A stretch of DNA of 64,000 nt, from the NCBI GenBank assembly GCA_031399085.1, contig JANNOQ010000079.1, positions 80,220 through 144,219 on the forward strand, in the 5' to 3' direction. Both the position numbers and the translations under genes were made by a program. The DNA comes from R-RK-3 sp031399085 (GTDB lineage Bacteria > Pseudomonadota > Alphaproteobacteria > Rhizobiales > Rhodomicrobiaceae). The notes under the pieces were generated by a model. It saw only the letters and a list, made by a program, of their open reading frames with translations, searched no databases and was not told where the DNA came from. How positions within the stretch are numbered: position 1 is the stretch's first letter; each line of letters starts with the position of its first letter. Positions 44,750 to 53,820 of this stretch are shown here, piece by piece.

Positions 44750-46077
44750 GCGGTCTCCAAATAGCGGGCGCGCTCGAAGGCCGAGACATGGGCGTGAAAC
44801 GCCGCCGCCTCCGCCGCGCACCAGGCTGAATAATGATCGACAAAGGGAGCGCCGAACAGCGCCCGCGCGGGTTTCGATTTGGCGAAACGGCGCGCCGCGG
44901 TTTCCAGCGAGGTCGGCAGCTCCGCACCGGGCATCGCATCGGCAAGGCGCCCATTGCCGGTGACGGGCGGTCCGGGATTGGCATCCTTTTCGATGCCCCA
45001 AAGTCCGGCGCCCAACATCATGGCGGCTGCCACATGCGGCACCATATCCGCGCCCGGCAGCCGGAATTCCAATCGGGTCTCCTCGGGCGTCGCCGAAACC
45101 GCGCGCACGGCGCAGGAATAATTTCCAACGCCCCAATTGGCGGCGCGCGGCGCCCAGTTTCCGGGCCGCAGCCGACGATAGGCGTTCACGGTCGGGGCAA
45201 ACATGCACATCAAATCGGGCGTCAGGGACAGAATGCCGCCGATGAACGATTTCGCCACATGGCTCAACCCTTGCGGATCGGAAGCGTCGTACATGATCGG
45301 CCGGGACTTTTTATCGCGAAGCGACAGCGACAGATGGCCGCCAAGTCCGGGGAAGCCGGCATCGAGCTGCGCCAGGAAGCTGGCCGTCATGCCGTGCCGC
45401 CGGGCGATGGATTTGGTGAAGATTTTAAACAGCGCGGCATCGTCGGCCGCCTTCACGATCGGGTCGGGACCGAGAGAATATTCGACGCAGCCGGGGCCAA
45501 GCTCCATGCAATGATGGTCGAGCGTGATGCCGCAGGCGCGCAATTGATCGTGCACATCTTTGAGAAAGCCCGCATCGGCCGCCGGGGCGACGCCCGACCA
45601 GCAGCGATTATGCGGCAGCGCGGGCTTGAGATTTTGCCAACCCTTTTCGCGCAGCGAGGCGCCATCTTCGGCCAGGAAGATGGTTTCGAATTCGAAGCCG
45701 CCGATGGCTTCAAAGCCAAGCTCCGATGCCTTCTTCACCACGCGCTTGAGTGCGCTGCGCGGCGAAATCGTAGCGCTCGGCCCAGAATAATCGGCAATGG
45801 CGAGCTGCGCGCCGGGCTCGAACGGGTACGGACGAAGCGTGCCCGTATCGACGGTCACGGCCTCATCGACATAGCCTTTTTCGGCAAAGCAGGTTTCGTC
45901 ATGCATCCAGAACGGCAATGCGTCGATGAACCGCCAGCCTTTGGCCGCGACTTGCCGATAGGTGGAAAGGTCGAGGCGCTTTTCACGAAATGCGCCGGTG
46001 AAATCGAAAATGCCGAGGTGAACGACGGCGGCGTCGGCGCTGCCTGGCTCTGGAATCTGGGCGGGCGTCGATGCCAA
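44746..46077 (-). CDS. Glutamine synthetase-family ligase (second of pair)
   Basis: This 443-residue GS-fold protein is clearly different from the downstream one. It keeps GGFEFETIF (ExE), ELGPGCVEYSLG, GLGGHLSLSL (histidine kept but the usual GSGMHxH pattern changed) and ANWGVGNYSCAVRAV...LEFRLPGAD in place of NRSxxxR. It lacks part of the N-terminal beta-grasp consensus. It could be an active gamma-glutamyl ligase or a partner subunit of the coupled paralogue. It is the first gene of the leftward unit and divergent from tmm. Confidence 0.8.
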   Translation of the reverse strand: MASTPAQIPEPGSADAAVVHLGIFDFTGAFREKRLDLSTYRQVAAKGWRFIDALPFWMHDETCFAEKGYVDEAVTVDTGTLRPYPFEPGAQLAIADYSGPSATISPRSALKRVVKKASELGFEAIGGFEFETIFLAEDGASLREKGWQNLKPALPHNRCWSGVAPAADAGFLKDVHDQLRACGITLDHHCMELGPGCVEYSLGPDPIVKAADDAALFKIFTKSIARRHGMTASFLAQLDAGFPGLGGHLSLSLRDKKSRPIMYDASDPQGLSHVAKSFIGGILSLTPDLMCMFAPTVNAYRRLRPGNWAPRAANWGVGNYSCAVRAVSATPEETRLEFRLPGADMVPHVAAAMMLGAGLWGIEKDANPGPPVTGNGRLADAMPGAELPTSLETAARRFAKSKPARALFGAPFVDHYSAWCAAEAAAFHAHVSAFERARYLETA

Positions 46078-46512
46078 GGAACCGTCTCCGCAGCGAGCTT
46101 TTGCTCAAGTTAATTTAGTTTCACACTAATTAAAAAAGTTTCGCAACAGGAAATAATGCAAGCCTTGAATCCGGCGCGCCTTTAATGTCTGCGGCGTTTC
46201 GAATTTCGCTTGAGCGTCTTTTGAAGCGTCGTTAAAGTTTCCCTTGTGGCAAAATTGTTGCCCATGAGGAAAGAGCTGGGACCGGATGCACGCTGATTAT
46301 AGCGTAGATTTTTGGTAAAAGCGCTTTATGGCCACCCAAAAAGAGCGAGGCGTATTGATGACAGGTCAGGCAATAGCTCTCATGAGGGTGGCACCGGCAA
46401 ACGATGCTAGACTGGAGTGGCAAACATGACGACCGCGAGCCGGCTGCTTGCCGCGCTTAGACGCATCACACGCTCGCCGGTGAGTGAGCCTTCAGCAAAG
46501 AAAGAGGCAATG
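46078..46512. promoter_or_regulatory. Divergent control region between GS pair and tmm
   Basis: These 435 bases separate the leftward ligase/P450 unit from the rightward tmm-tdm unit. They contain an imperfect AT-rich inverted repeat at 46110-46132 close to the ligase start. In-frame codons upstream of the chosen tmm start (from 46417) could extend Tmm but look unlike its family N-terminus. Confidence 0.55.
46110..46132. promoter_or_regulatory. Inverted repeat, possible operator
   Basis: TTAGT-N5-ACTAA at 46115-46129 is a perfect inverted repeat, extended outward to TTAAT and TTAA with a one-base offset. It lies about 35-55 bases before the ligase start, a usual place for a repressor or activator site. 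Confidence 0.35.
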
Positions 46513-47874
46513 ATGGGGCTGAGAGTTGCGATCATCGGCGCGGGGCCGAGTGGCCTTGCGGCGCTGCGGGCGTTCGAAAGCGCTAAACGCAAGGGCGCCG
46601 ATATCCCCGAACTTGTCTGCTACGAGAAGCAAAGCGATTGGGGCGGCCTTTGGAACTATAGCTGGCGCACGGGTCTGGATGAATATGGCGAGCCTGTCCA
46701 TTGCAGCATGTACCGCTATCTCTGGTCGAACGGTCCCAAAGAGTGCCTGGAGTTCGCCGACTACACTTTCGAGGAGCATTTCGGCCGGGCCATTGCTTCA
46801 TTCCCACCGCGCGCGGTGCTGCATGATTACATCAAGGGCCGCGTCGAGAAGAGCGGCGTCCGCCCCTATATCAAGTTCTCCACGCCGGTGAAGTGGGTTT
46901 CCTATTCCGAGGCGACAAAGAAATTCACCGTCACCGTCAAGGATCTGAAGGCCGACGAAGTCACCGCGTCCGAATTCGATTATGTGATCGTCGCCAACGG
47001 CCATTTCTCGACGCCGAACGTGCCGTCATTTCCAGGACTGTCCCAGTTTCCCGGCCGGGTCCTGCATGGTCACGATTTCCGCTCCGCCGATGAGTTCGCG
47101 GGCAAGAATGTGCTCGTCGTCGGCGCCAGCTACTCGGCGGAAGACATCGGCATCCAATGCCACAAATACGGCGCCAAATCGGTCACCTTCACCTGGCGCA
47201 CCAAACCCATGGGCTTCAACTGGCCTGATGGCTGCCGGGAAGTGCCGCTGCTCGACAGGATCGAAGGCAAGGTCGCGCATTTCAAGGACGGCTCGTCAAA
47301 GGAGATGGACGCCATCGTGCTCTGCACGGGCTATTTGCATCATTTCCCCTTCCTAGAGGATGGCCTGCGCCTCAAGACGCGCAACCGGCTCAATCCGCCG
47401 GATATCTATAAGGGGGTGTTCTGGCTAGATAATCCCAAGCTGATGTACATCGGCATGCAGGATCAGTTCTACACCTTCAACATGTTCGACGCCCAGGCCT
47501 GGTATGCCCGCGATGTCATTCTCGGACGGATCAAGCTGCCCTCTCGCGACGCGATGGCGACCGATGTCGATACATGGGTGGCCCGCGAAGAAAAGCTGGC
47601 GAACCCGATCGAGGCGATCGACTTCCAGACCGACTATATGCGCCATCTCCTGGCCGCCACCGATTATCCGCCGCTCGATGTCGATCACGTTGCCAAGCTG
47701 TTCAAGGAATGGGAGCATCACAAGGGCGAGGACATTCTCACCTATCGCGACAAGGCGTTCCCGTCGGTGATCACCGGGACGATGTCGCCCGCGCACCATA
47801 CGCCGTGGATGCAGGCGATGGATGACTCGCTTGAGGCGTTTCTGGCGCCGCCTGCCGTCGTCAAAGTCGCCTGA
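46513..47874 (+). CDS. tmm: Trimethylamine monooxygenase
   Basis: This 453-residue class B flavin monooxygenase has an N-terminal FAD motif GAGPSG at 9-14, the ELVCYEKQSDWGGLWNYSWR block, the FMO signature FPGRVLHGHDFR and an NADPH motif VVGASYSAEDIG near residues 202-213. CSMYRYLWSNGPKECLEFADY and the C-terminal TGTMSPAHHTPWM match bacterial Tmm, which oxidises trimethylamine to its N-oxide with NADPH and O2; the family can also act on other tertiary amines and indole. ATG 46513 (or 46510) has AAAGAGG upstream; ATG 46426 would add 29 unlike residues. Followed 15 bases later by tdm. Confidence 0.92.
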   Translation: MGLRVAIIGAGPSGLAALRAFESAKRKGADIPELVCYEKQSDWGGLWNYSWRTGLDEYGEPVHCSMYRYLWSNGPKECLEFADYTFEEHFGRAIASFPPRAVLHDYIKGRVEKSGVRPYIKFSTPVKWVSYSEATKKFTVTVKDLKADEVTASEFDYVIVANGHFSTPNVPSFPGLSQFPGRVLHGHDFRSADEFAGKNVLVVGASYSAEDIGIQCHKYGAKSVTFTWRTKPMGFNWPDGCREVPLLDRIEGKVAHFKDGSSKEMDAIVLCTGYLHHFPFLEDGLRLKTRNRLNPPDIYKGVFWLDNPKLMYIGMQDQFYTFNMFDAQAWYARDVILGRIKLPSRDAMATDVDTWVAREEKLANPIEAIDFQTDYMRHLLAATDYPPLDVDHVAKLFKEWEHHKGEDILTYRDKAFPSVITGTMSPAHHTPWMQAMDDSLEAFLAPPAVVKVA

Positions 47875-47889
47875 GATTTGGGTTCTGCC

Positions 47890-50241
47890 ATGTCCGAGAC
47901 TGCGGTTGCCTCGCCGGCAAGGCCGATAATCCTGACGCCGGGCCGGGCGGCACTCGATCCGGGCGTCGAGCGCTATTTGCTGAAGGCCGGCGGCTCGGCG
48001 GTCTTTGCGCTCGATGCAGGCGACCGTTTCGAGCTGACACTTGTAGAGGGCGGTCAGTCCGTTGAAATCGTCGCTTTCGGTGCAGATGGAAAGCCGGGTC
48101 TGGCCGCGCTTGGCTTGAAGGGCCAGGCACAGCCATCCGGCTTGCAGCGGATCCTTTCCAGCGGCAGCGACGATGCCGAGCGCGTCCGCTTTGGCCTGTT
48201 CCGCCGTGGGCTGGACATCGGCCGGGCGAAGGCAGCCAAGCTGTTCGGCAAGGATGCGCCCGCTGGCGAGAATGTCGCGCTGGTGGCGCAGCGGCCCGTC
48301 GTGGCGATCGTCGCGCTGCCCGCCGAGCCGATGCTGGTCTGGGATCAGACGCCGCCCTCCGACGTGCTCGTCTTCATCAGCCGCGCCCATCCGCCGCCTC
48401 CCGGCCACCCGCGCCTGCCCGAGCCGCTGGCCGAACCGCGCCTCGACATCACCATCGGCATCGCCAGCGCCGAGAGCTTCGAGGTGGCCGAGGGCGAATA
48501 CATCCAGATCATCGACCTCGCGGGGCGGCAATGCTCGGACTTTCTCGCTTTCCAGCGCCGCGCCCTCGACAAGGGAGACGTGCTCGGCCTGGACGCGACG
48601 ACCACCCGAACCATGACCGGCCTCGCTTATCCAAAGCCAGGGCTGTTTTCCAAATTCTTCGATCGCGACCGCACGCCGCTCGTCGAAATCGTTCAGGACA
48701 CGGTCGGCCGGCATGACACCTTCAACCTCGCCTGCACTGCCCGCTATTACGAGGACATGGGCTATTTCGGCCACGCCAACTGCTCGGACAATTTCAATGG
48801 CGCGCTGGCGCCTTTCGCGATCGGCGATCATCGCGGCTGGCCCGCCATCAATTTCTTCTTCAACACCAATGTCGATGCGCTGAACACCATCTGGTTCGAC
48901 GAGCCTTGGTCTCGCCCCGGCGACTATGTGTTGATGCGGGCGCTGACCGATCTGGTCTGCGCCACGTCCTCCTGCCCCTGCGACATCGACCCGGCCAATG
49001 GCTGGCGTCTCTCCGAAATCCAGGTGCGCGTCTATCCCAAACAGGCGCGGCTCCAACGCGCGATCGGCTATCGCATGACCCCAGACGCACCCATGCAGCT
49101 CACCCGGGAAACCGGCTTTCATCCCCGGACCTCGGCGCTGACCCGAGCCTTCGGGGAATATCGCGGCTTCTGGATGCCGCAGAATTTTGCGCGGGAAGGA
49201 GCCATCGAGGAATATTGGGCTTGCCGCGAGCGCGTCGTCATCATGGATCTCAGCCCCTTGCGCAAGCTCGAAATCCTGGGCCCAGACGCGGAGCAATTCG
49301 CGCAAGGGCTGTTTCCGCGCGATATTCGCAAGCTGGCGGTCGGGCAGGTGGTCTACACGCCGCTGCTCTATGAACACGGCGGCATGGTCGATGACGGCAC
49401 GCTATTTCGTATGGCGGAGACCAATTTCCGCTGGGTCGGCGGCGATGACGCCAGCCTTATCTGGATCAAGGAGCAGGCGGTGCGCTCCGGCGCCAATGTG
49501 CTGCTGAAATCCGCCAGCGACCAAATCCACAATGTCGCCGTGCAAGGGCCGAAATCGCGCGACACGCTGCGGACCATTCTGTGGACGCCGCCGGGCCGTG
49601 CGACCCTCGACGAACTCGGCTGGTTCCGCTTCACCGTCGGCCGCTTCGGCGGCTATGACGGCATCCCGGTGCTCGTCTCGCGCACCGGCTATACGGGAGA
49701 ACTCGGCTATGAGGTGTTCTGTCATCCCAAGGACGCGGTGGCGGTGTGGGACACGATCATCGAGGCCGGCGCGCCGCATGGTATTTCGCCCTTCGGCTTC
49801 GAGGCGCTCGACATGGTGCGCATTGAGGCGGGCCTCGTATTTGGCGGCTATGATTTCGACAGCACCACCGACCCGTTCGAGGCCGGCATCGGTTTCACCG
49901 TGCCCGCGAAAAAGGAGGAGGATTACATCGGCAAGACCGCACTGCTGCGCCGCCGCGCCGCCCCCGCGCGAAAGCTCGTTGGGCTGGAGATCGCCGGCAA
50001 CGAGAAGGCCGCGCATGGCGACCGCGTCTATCTCGGCCGCGCCGAGATCGGCGTCGTCACAAGCGGGATGCGCTCCCCGGCTCTCAAAAAGACCATCGCG
50101 CTGGCGCGCATCGATATCGCCCATGCAGCGCTCGGAGCCAGCCTAACTATCGGCAAGCTTGACGGCCACCAGAAACGGCTCGCCGCGACGGTCGTGCCAT
50201 TCCCGTTCTATGATCCGGAAAAAACAAGGGTGCGAGGCTGA
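47890..50241 (+). CDS. tdm: Trimethylamine N-oxide demethylase
   Basis: This 783-residue protein has an N-terminal part of about 170 residues, a DUF1989-type domain (about 180-390) and a C-terminal GcvT-like folate-binding domain (about 400-783). The DUF1989 part has RQCSDFLAF (Asp 217), GRHDTFNLAC (His 275, Cys 282) and SCPCDIDP (Cys 362 and 364). The spacing of Cys 282, 362 and 364 agrees with the zinc site I recall for Methylocella silvestris Tdm. Tdm splits trimethylamine N-oxide to dimethylamine and formaldehyde, and the GcvT domain can pass formaldehyde to tetrahydrofolate. Coupling to tmm makes the two-step route explicit. Confidence 0.9.
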   Translation: MSETAVASPARPIILTPGRAALDPGVERYLLKAGGSAVFALDAGDRFELTLVEGGQSVEIVAFGADGKPGLAALGLKGQAQPSGLQRILSSGSDDAERVRFGLFRRGLDIGRAKAAKLFGKDAPAGENVALVAQRPVVAIVALPAEPMLVWDQTPPSDVLVFISRAHPPPPGHPRLPEPLAEPRLDITIGIASAESFEVAEGEYIQIIDLAGRQCSDFLAFQRRALDKGDVLGLDATTTRTMTGLAYPKPGLFSKFFDRDRTPLVEIVQDTVGRHDTFNLACTARYYEDMGYFGHANCSDNFNGALAPFAIGDHRGWPAINFFFNTNVDALNTIWFDEPWSRPGDYVLMRALTDLVCATSSCPCDIDPANGWRLSEIQVRVYPKQARLQRAIGYRMTPDAPMQLTRETGFHPRTSALTRAFGEYRGFWMPQNFAREGAIEEYWACRERVVIMDLSPLRKLEILGPDAEQFAQGLFPRDIRKLAVGQVVYTPLLYEHGGMVDDGTLFRMAETNFRWVGGDDASLIWIKEQAVRSGANVLLKSASDQIHNVAVQGPKSRDTLRTILWTPPGRATLDELGWFRFTVGRFGGYDGIPVLVSRTGYTGELGYEVFCHPKDAVAVWDTIIEAGAPHGISPFGFEALDMVRIEAGLVFGGYDFDSTTDPFEAGIGFTVPAKKEEDYIGKTALLRRRAAPARKLVGLEIAGNEKAAHGDRVYLGRAEIGVVTSGMRSPALKKTIALARIDIAHAALGASLTIGKLDGHQKRLAATVVPFPFYDPEKTRVRG

Positions 50242-50279
50242 CCGGCCAGCCTGAAGATCGCTGCTCGGTCTATGATATG

Positions 50280-51197
50280 TCACCTGTAATTCGGGCCAAG
50301 ACGGTTATGGATCGCGGTGGCGGCAATCGCGGCCTGCCCCGTGGCAACGCTGATCTGATTAATGCCGCTGACCAAATCGCCCGCCGCGTAAAGTCCCGGC
50401 ACTGACGTCTCCTGGTTCGCATCAACCTGCAAGTCTCCGACCGCGACGTGATCGGCCCCGGCCATCGCTGCCAGATGCGATCCTGGCTCGCACCCCAGCG
50501 CTGGATACAAAACGCCAAAGCCGTGAACCTGCCCATCCCGTGTTTTTACCTCGATTCCGTCGTCCGCCATTTTCATGCTGTCGACAGGATCTTCGATAAG
50601 TCTCACTTGCGAAACGCTCAGCTCGTTACGATCCGCGCTGGAAATGCCGCCTCCTGAACCCGAATTCAGAACTGTCACGTCGCGAGAGTACGTCCGAAGA
50701 AACAGGGCATGTTTGGGGGCATCGCTCAGGGGTCCGAGGACGGCAATGCTCCGGTCGAGCACGTCATACCCGTCGCAGATCGCGCAAAGACGCACGATCC
50801 CCTTCTGTATCGCATCTTCGAGGCCAGGCATGTCGGGCATTCGATCGACAACGCCAGTCGCGAGCAGCACGGTTTTGGCGCTGTATTGATGCGTCCCCAC
50901 CGACGCGACGAATGCCCCATCATCCGTGCGGCGCAGCGTATCCACCGTGGCCCGGTTTATCGTCGCGCCGTATTTTTCCGCCTGCGTTCGAAGCCGGTCG
51001 AGCAATTCGTCGCCGGAAACACCGTAAGGGAAGCCGGAATAGTTATGCGACACAGGGATATAGGAGGCCCGGCTGTTGCCGCCGTCGATAATGCCAATGG
51101 ACCTGCGAAACCGGAGCAGATAGATCGCTGCCGTCAATCCCGCCGGACCCGCGCCCACGATGAGACAATCGACGGAGGTTAATTTTGGGTTTTCCAT
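50280..51197 (-). CDS. Thioredoxin-reductase-like FAD/NAD(P) oxidoreductase
   Basis: This 305-residue two-dinucleotide-domain flavoprotein has an FAD motif LIVGAGPAGLTAAIYLLRF, a redox-active CAIC in RLCAICDGYDVLD, and GLYAAGDLVSGINQISVATG at the C-terminus, all features of thioredoxin reductases. The middle NADPH motif is modified (IAVLGPLSDAPKHALFL instead of GxGxxG/A). It may reduce a protein or small disulfide. It converges with tdm, whose stop lies 38 bases away. Confidence 0.82.
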   Translation of the reverse strand: MENPKLTSVDCLIVGAGPAGLTAAIYLLRFRRSIGIIDGGNSRASYIPVSHNYSGFPYGVSGDELLDRLRTQAEKYGATINRATVDTLRRTDDGAFVASVGTHQYSAKTVLLATGVVDRMPDMPGLEDAIQKGIVRLCAICDGYDVLDRSIAVLGPLSDAPKHALFLRTYSRDVTVLNSGSGGGISSADRNELSVSQVRLIEDPVDSMKMADDGIEVKTRDGQVHGFGVLYPALGCEPGSHLAAMAGADHVAVGDLQVDANQETSVPGLYAAGDLVSGINQISVATGQAAIAATAIHNRLGPNYR

Positions 51198-51314
51198 AGG
51201 GCGGCTCGTTGTTTGTTTGCTGCGGTATCGGCAAGCGCTAATTCCTTATCACGCGGAACGGCTTCGCTCCGAACATGCAATTGCGCGATCCCAGGGAAAC
51301 CAGCATAAACCAGC

Positions 51315-52131
51315 TTAGTTCTTCACAATTGCGAGTTCCCTGATCTGATCTCGAAAACCGGCGAACATGGCGGTCATCATGTCCGTCTTCGTCGCACACG
51401 CCTTTTCCGGCGTTCCGGCCGTGAATGGCGGCTGCGGATCGTACTCGGCGAGCAACTGCACGGCTTCGGCGTAGTCCCGGCCGCGCCGCATCTCGGTGAT
51501 CGCAAGTCCGAAATCGATGCCCGCCGTCACCCCGCGCCGGTAATGCGGTTGCGGTCTACCACATAGCGCTTGTCAACGGGAGTCGCGCCGAACAGGGGAA
51601 GGAGATCGCGCGTAATCCAGTGCGAGGTGGCGCTATAACCTTTGAGCAATCCGGCATGGCCGAGGATTAGTGAGCCGGTGCAGACGCTCGTGACGATGTT
51701 CGCGCGAGCGCCGCGATCGGTGACAAAGCCCATGAGGCTTCGTCGCGCATCGCAGCCAGCGTGCCGGACGAGCCGCCCGGTACGAACAGGATGTCCAGAT
51801 CGCGCGGGCAATTGGCAAAATTTATGCTCGGCGCGATGGCAAGCTTGGTGTCGCTCATCACCGCCTCGCGGCTCGCCGCCACCAGATGCACCGTCGCGCC
51901 CATCAGATTGGCGAACATGTATTGCGAGCCAACCAGATCGAGCGCGGTGAAGCCGGGATAAAGCAGCATCGCGATCTGCTCCGTGCCGAGCCACTCCTTG
52001 GGCATCGCCGACATGTCATGGGCGGCTTTATCGCCCGCCGCTTCACTTGCTGCATGGGCTGGAATGCTCAGCAGGGGCGAGGCGAGCGCCGCCGCCACGA
52101 TTTGCAACAGGCTGCGTTTAGAAATTGTCAT
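51315..52131 (-). pseudogene. DJ-1/PfpI-family secreted protein, two frameshifts
   Basis: The product can be reconstructed from three frames. It has a signal peptide (MTISKRSLLQIV... near 52131), the FTALDLVGSQYMFANLMGA core, the cysteine nucleophile motif in VTSVCTGS, and VTAGIDFGLAITEM at the end. One frameshift lies near 51742, where the reading moves from AAMRDEA to LMGFVTDRGA; the second is in the G-run near 51535, between NRITGAG and VTAGIDFGL. Each is fixed by restoring a single base. Either the gene is dead or the sequence has two deletions here. Confidence 0.75.
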
Positions 52132-52138
52132 GGGCGCC

Positions 52139-52232
52139 TCAATATCTGAAGGTCAACATGCCGAGCACCATGCGTCCCTCGGCGGGCGCGACCAGACGCA
52201 GCCGGGCGTTAAAATGAAAACCGACGAAGCCG
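52139..52232 (-). pseudogene. C-terminal remnant of a TonB-dependent receptor
   Basis: The last 29 codons before the TGA at 52139 read GFVGFHFNARLRLVAPAEGR-like barrel strands and end MLTFRY, an aromatic outer-membrane C-terminus. No upstream barrel is present. It fits the tail of a receptor that once stood between the broken DUF2946-like and DJ-1 genes. Confidence 0.45.
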
Positions 52233-52235
52233 GTG

Positions 52236-52555
52236 TCAGGAGGCGGTCGGCGGAGCGCGGGCGTGGCGGCTGAGCGCGCTTGGGGTGTCTGCAATAGTCC
52301 CAATCCAGGCGCCAGCGACGGCGGCTCGGAATGCAATGGGCGGCAAGTCAACGGCAACCGGAATATCGCCAAGCGCGCCGTTAGCTGCGAACGCGCATCG
52401 GCCTTGGTCGTGCTCGGGCGCGCCGGGCGCGGGTGCGCCATCCAGCGGGACGTGATCGTCTTCGCGCTGTGCTCCGTGCAAATGACCAGTTTGAACTCGC
52501 CCTGGCTTGCGGCCGCCGGATCGTGCATCCAGCCAGGGGCGTCTATCGCCGACAA
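52236..52555 (-). pseudogene. DUF2946-like protein remnant, frameshifted
   Basis: Frame one reads GWMHDPAAASQGEFKLVICTEHSAKTIT, which resembles the DUF2946 family often found beside TonB-dependent receptors. The reading then continues sensibly only in another frame as PLDGAPAPGAPEHDQGRCAF. The switch is near 52452 and a single missing base would explain it. No hydrophobic N-terminus is left. Confidence 0.5.
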
Positions 52556-52666
52556 TGCACCGCTTGGTATTCATGGTCCGAAGTTTCACTTAACTCTCTG
52601 ATACGACAGTATTTTTTCCGTCACAATCTAAGGCTGCCCGCTCCGCGTCGCGCTCCGCGTTCCGCT

Positions 52667-53110
52667 TCATTCAATTTCGGTCTTCGGCTTGCGCTCCGAA
52701 AGCAGCGAGACGCGGTCATAGCCCGCCGCCGCCACAACACCCAATACATCCATGACATCGCCATAGGGGCTCGACTTATCGGCGCGGACATAGGCGATGC
52801 TGTCGCCCTCGGCGCTACGCAAAGCGGCGAGGCGGCCGGTGAAATCGGCGCGCGAAACCGCGTCATTGCGAATGTAGAGGCCGCCATCAGCGCTGAGCGT
52901 GATGACCAACGGCTTTTGTGGCGGATTCAGCCGTGCGGCCGTGGTTTGTGGCAGCTTGACGGGAACGCCGGCCAGCATCAGCGGCGCCGTCACCATGAAT
53001 ATGATGAGCAGCACGAGCATCACGTCGACGAACGGCGTCACATTGATCTCGGCCATCGGCGCGAGCGCATCGGTGTCGTCCAGGAAGTCCATCGGCCCAT
53101 TGGCGCCCAT
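52667..53110 (-). CDS. exbD: Biopolymer transport protein ExbD
   Basis: This 147-residue protein has a short cytoplasmic N-terminus, one membrane helix with INVTPFVDVMLVLLIIFMVT (residues about 22-41) carrying the proton-path aspartate, and a periplasmic domain ending SSPYGDVMDVLGVVAAAGYD. ExbD works with ExbB to drive TonB. It lies nine bases after the exbB stop in the same leftward unit as the receptor. Confidence 0.93.
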   Translation of the reverse strand: MGANGPMDFLDDTDALAPMAEINVTPFVDVMLVLLIIFMVTAPLMLAGVPVKLPQTTAARLNPPQKPLVITLSADGGLYIRNDAVSRADFTGRLAALRSAEGDSIAYVRADKSSPYGDVMDVLGVVAAAGYDRVSLLSERKPKTEIE

Positions 53111-53119
53111 CGTCCGGCC

Positions 53120-53785
53120 TTACCCTGTTGTCCTGCTTGCGGCCGATTGCGCCAGCGCGGCGATGGCGAAACCGATCCGTTCGGAGGCGCGTGTCAACGA
53201 TCCGGTGATCTGATTGTAGGCGACCACGGCGGGAATGGCTGCGACTAGGCCCAAGGCGGTCGCGAACAATGCCTCCGCGATGCCCGGGGCGACGACCGCG
53301 AGGCTGGTGTCCTGCTGTCCGGCAATGGCCGTAAAGCTGTTCATGATGCCCCAAACCGTGCCGAACAAGCCAACAAAGGGCGCGGTCGACCCGACCGTGG
53401 CTAGAAACCGTAAGCGCGGCTGAAGCTTGCTGAGCTCGAAACGCGCGGCAAGGCGCATGGCCTTTTCGAGACGGCCCTCGAAGTCCGAGCGGCTTTCGCC
53501 TACGGACAATTTTTGGCGCTGGGCGGCGGCGAACATCGAGGTTGCGAGCCAGTCGCGGGGTTGGGGCGCGCCGCTGGTTGCAACGTAACGCTCAAGACTC
53601 CTGACTTGACCACCAAAGCCGCTGAGCCGGATCGCCTTTTCAGCAATGATTGCCCAGCATAGAATGGAACACAGGACGAGGAGGCCCATGACGGCTTGAA
53701 CCACCGGATCGGCATTTAGGATAAGTTCGGACGTCGCCATATTTGGATTGACGGCGGCGGATACGACCGAAAGGCGTGTTTCCAT
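53120..53785 (-). CDS. exbB: TonB-system proton channel protein ExbB
   Basis: This 221-residue membrane protein has three helices and the MotA/TolQ/ExbB block LRFLATVGSTAPFVGLFGTV, followed by GIAEALFATALGLVAAIPAVV. It forms the proton channel that energises TonB-dependent transport. I chose METRLSVV at 53785 with AAGGAT upstream; an upstream ATG at 53809 lacks such a site. Confidence 0.93.
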   Translation of the reverse strand: METRLSVVSAAVNPNMATSELILNADPVVQAVMGLLVLCSILCWAIIAEKAIRLSGFGGQVRSLERYVATSGAPQPRDWLATSMFAAAQRQKLSVGESRSDFEGRLEKAMRLAARFELSKLQPRLRFLATVGSTAPFVGLFGTVWGIMNSFTAIAGQQDTSLAVVAPGIAEALFATALGLVAAIPAVVAYNQITGSLTRASERIGFAIAALAQSAASRTTG

Positions 53786-53820
53786 GAGGCTTATCCTTTT
53801 TCGGACCAAACTGGCGGAAA

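Noticed and set aside
41942..44764. Very long open frame of 940 codons on the plus strand
   Set aside because: It is antisense to the P450 and GS-family genes, which have clear motifs and starts. High GC with few stops in that frame explains its length.
46391..46410. TGGCAC followed by TGC upstream of tmm, as a possible sigma-54 promoter
   Set aside because: The spacing between the GG and GC elements is 14 bases rather than the required 10.
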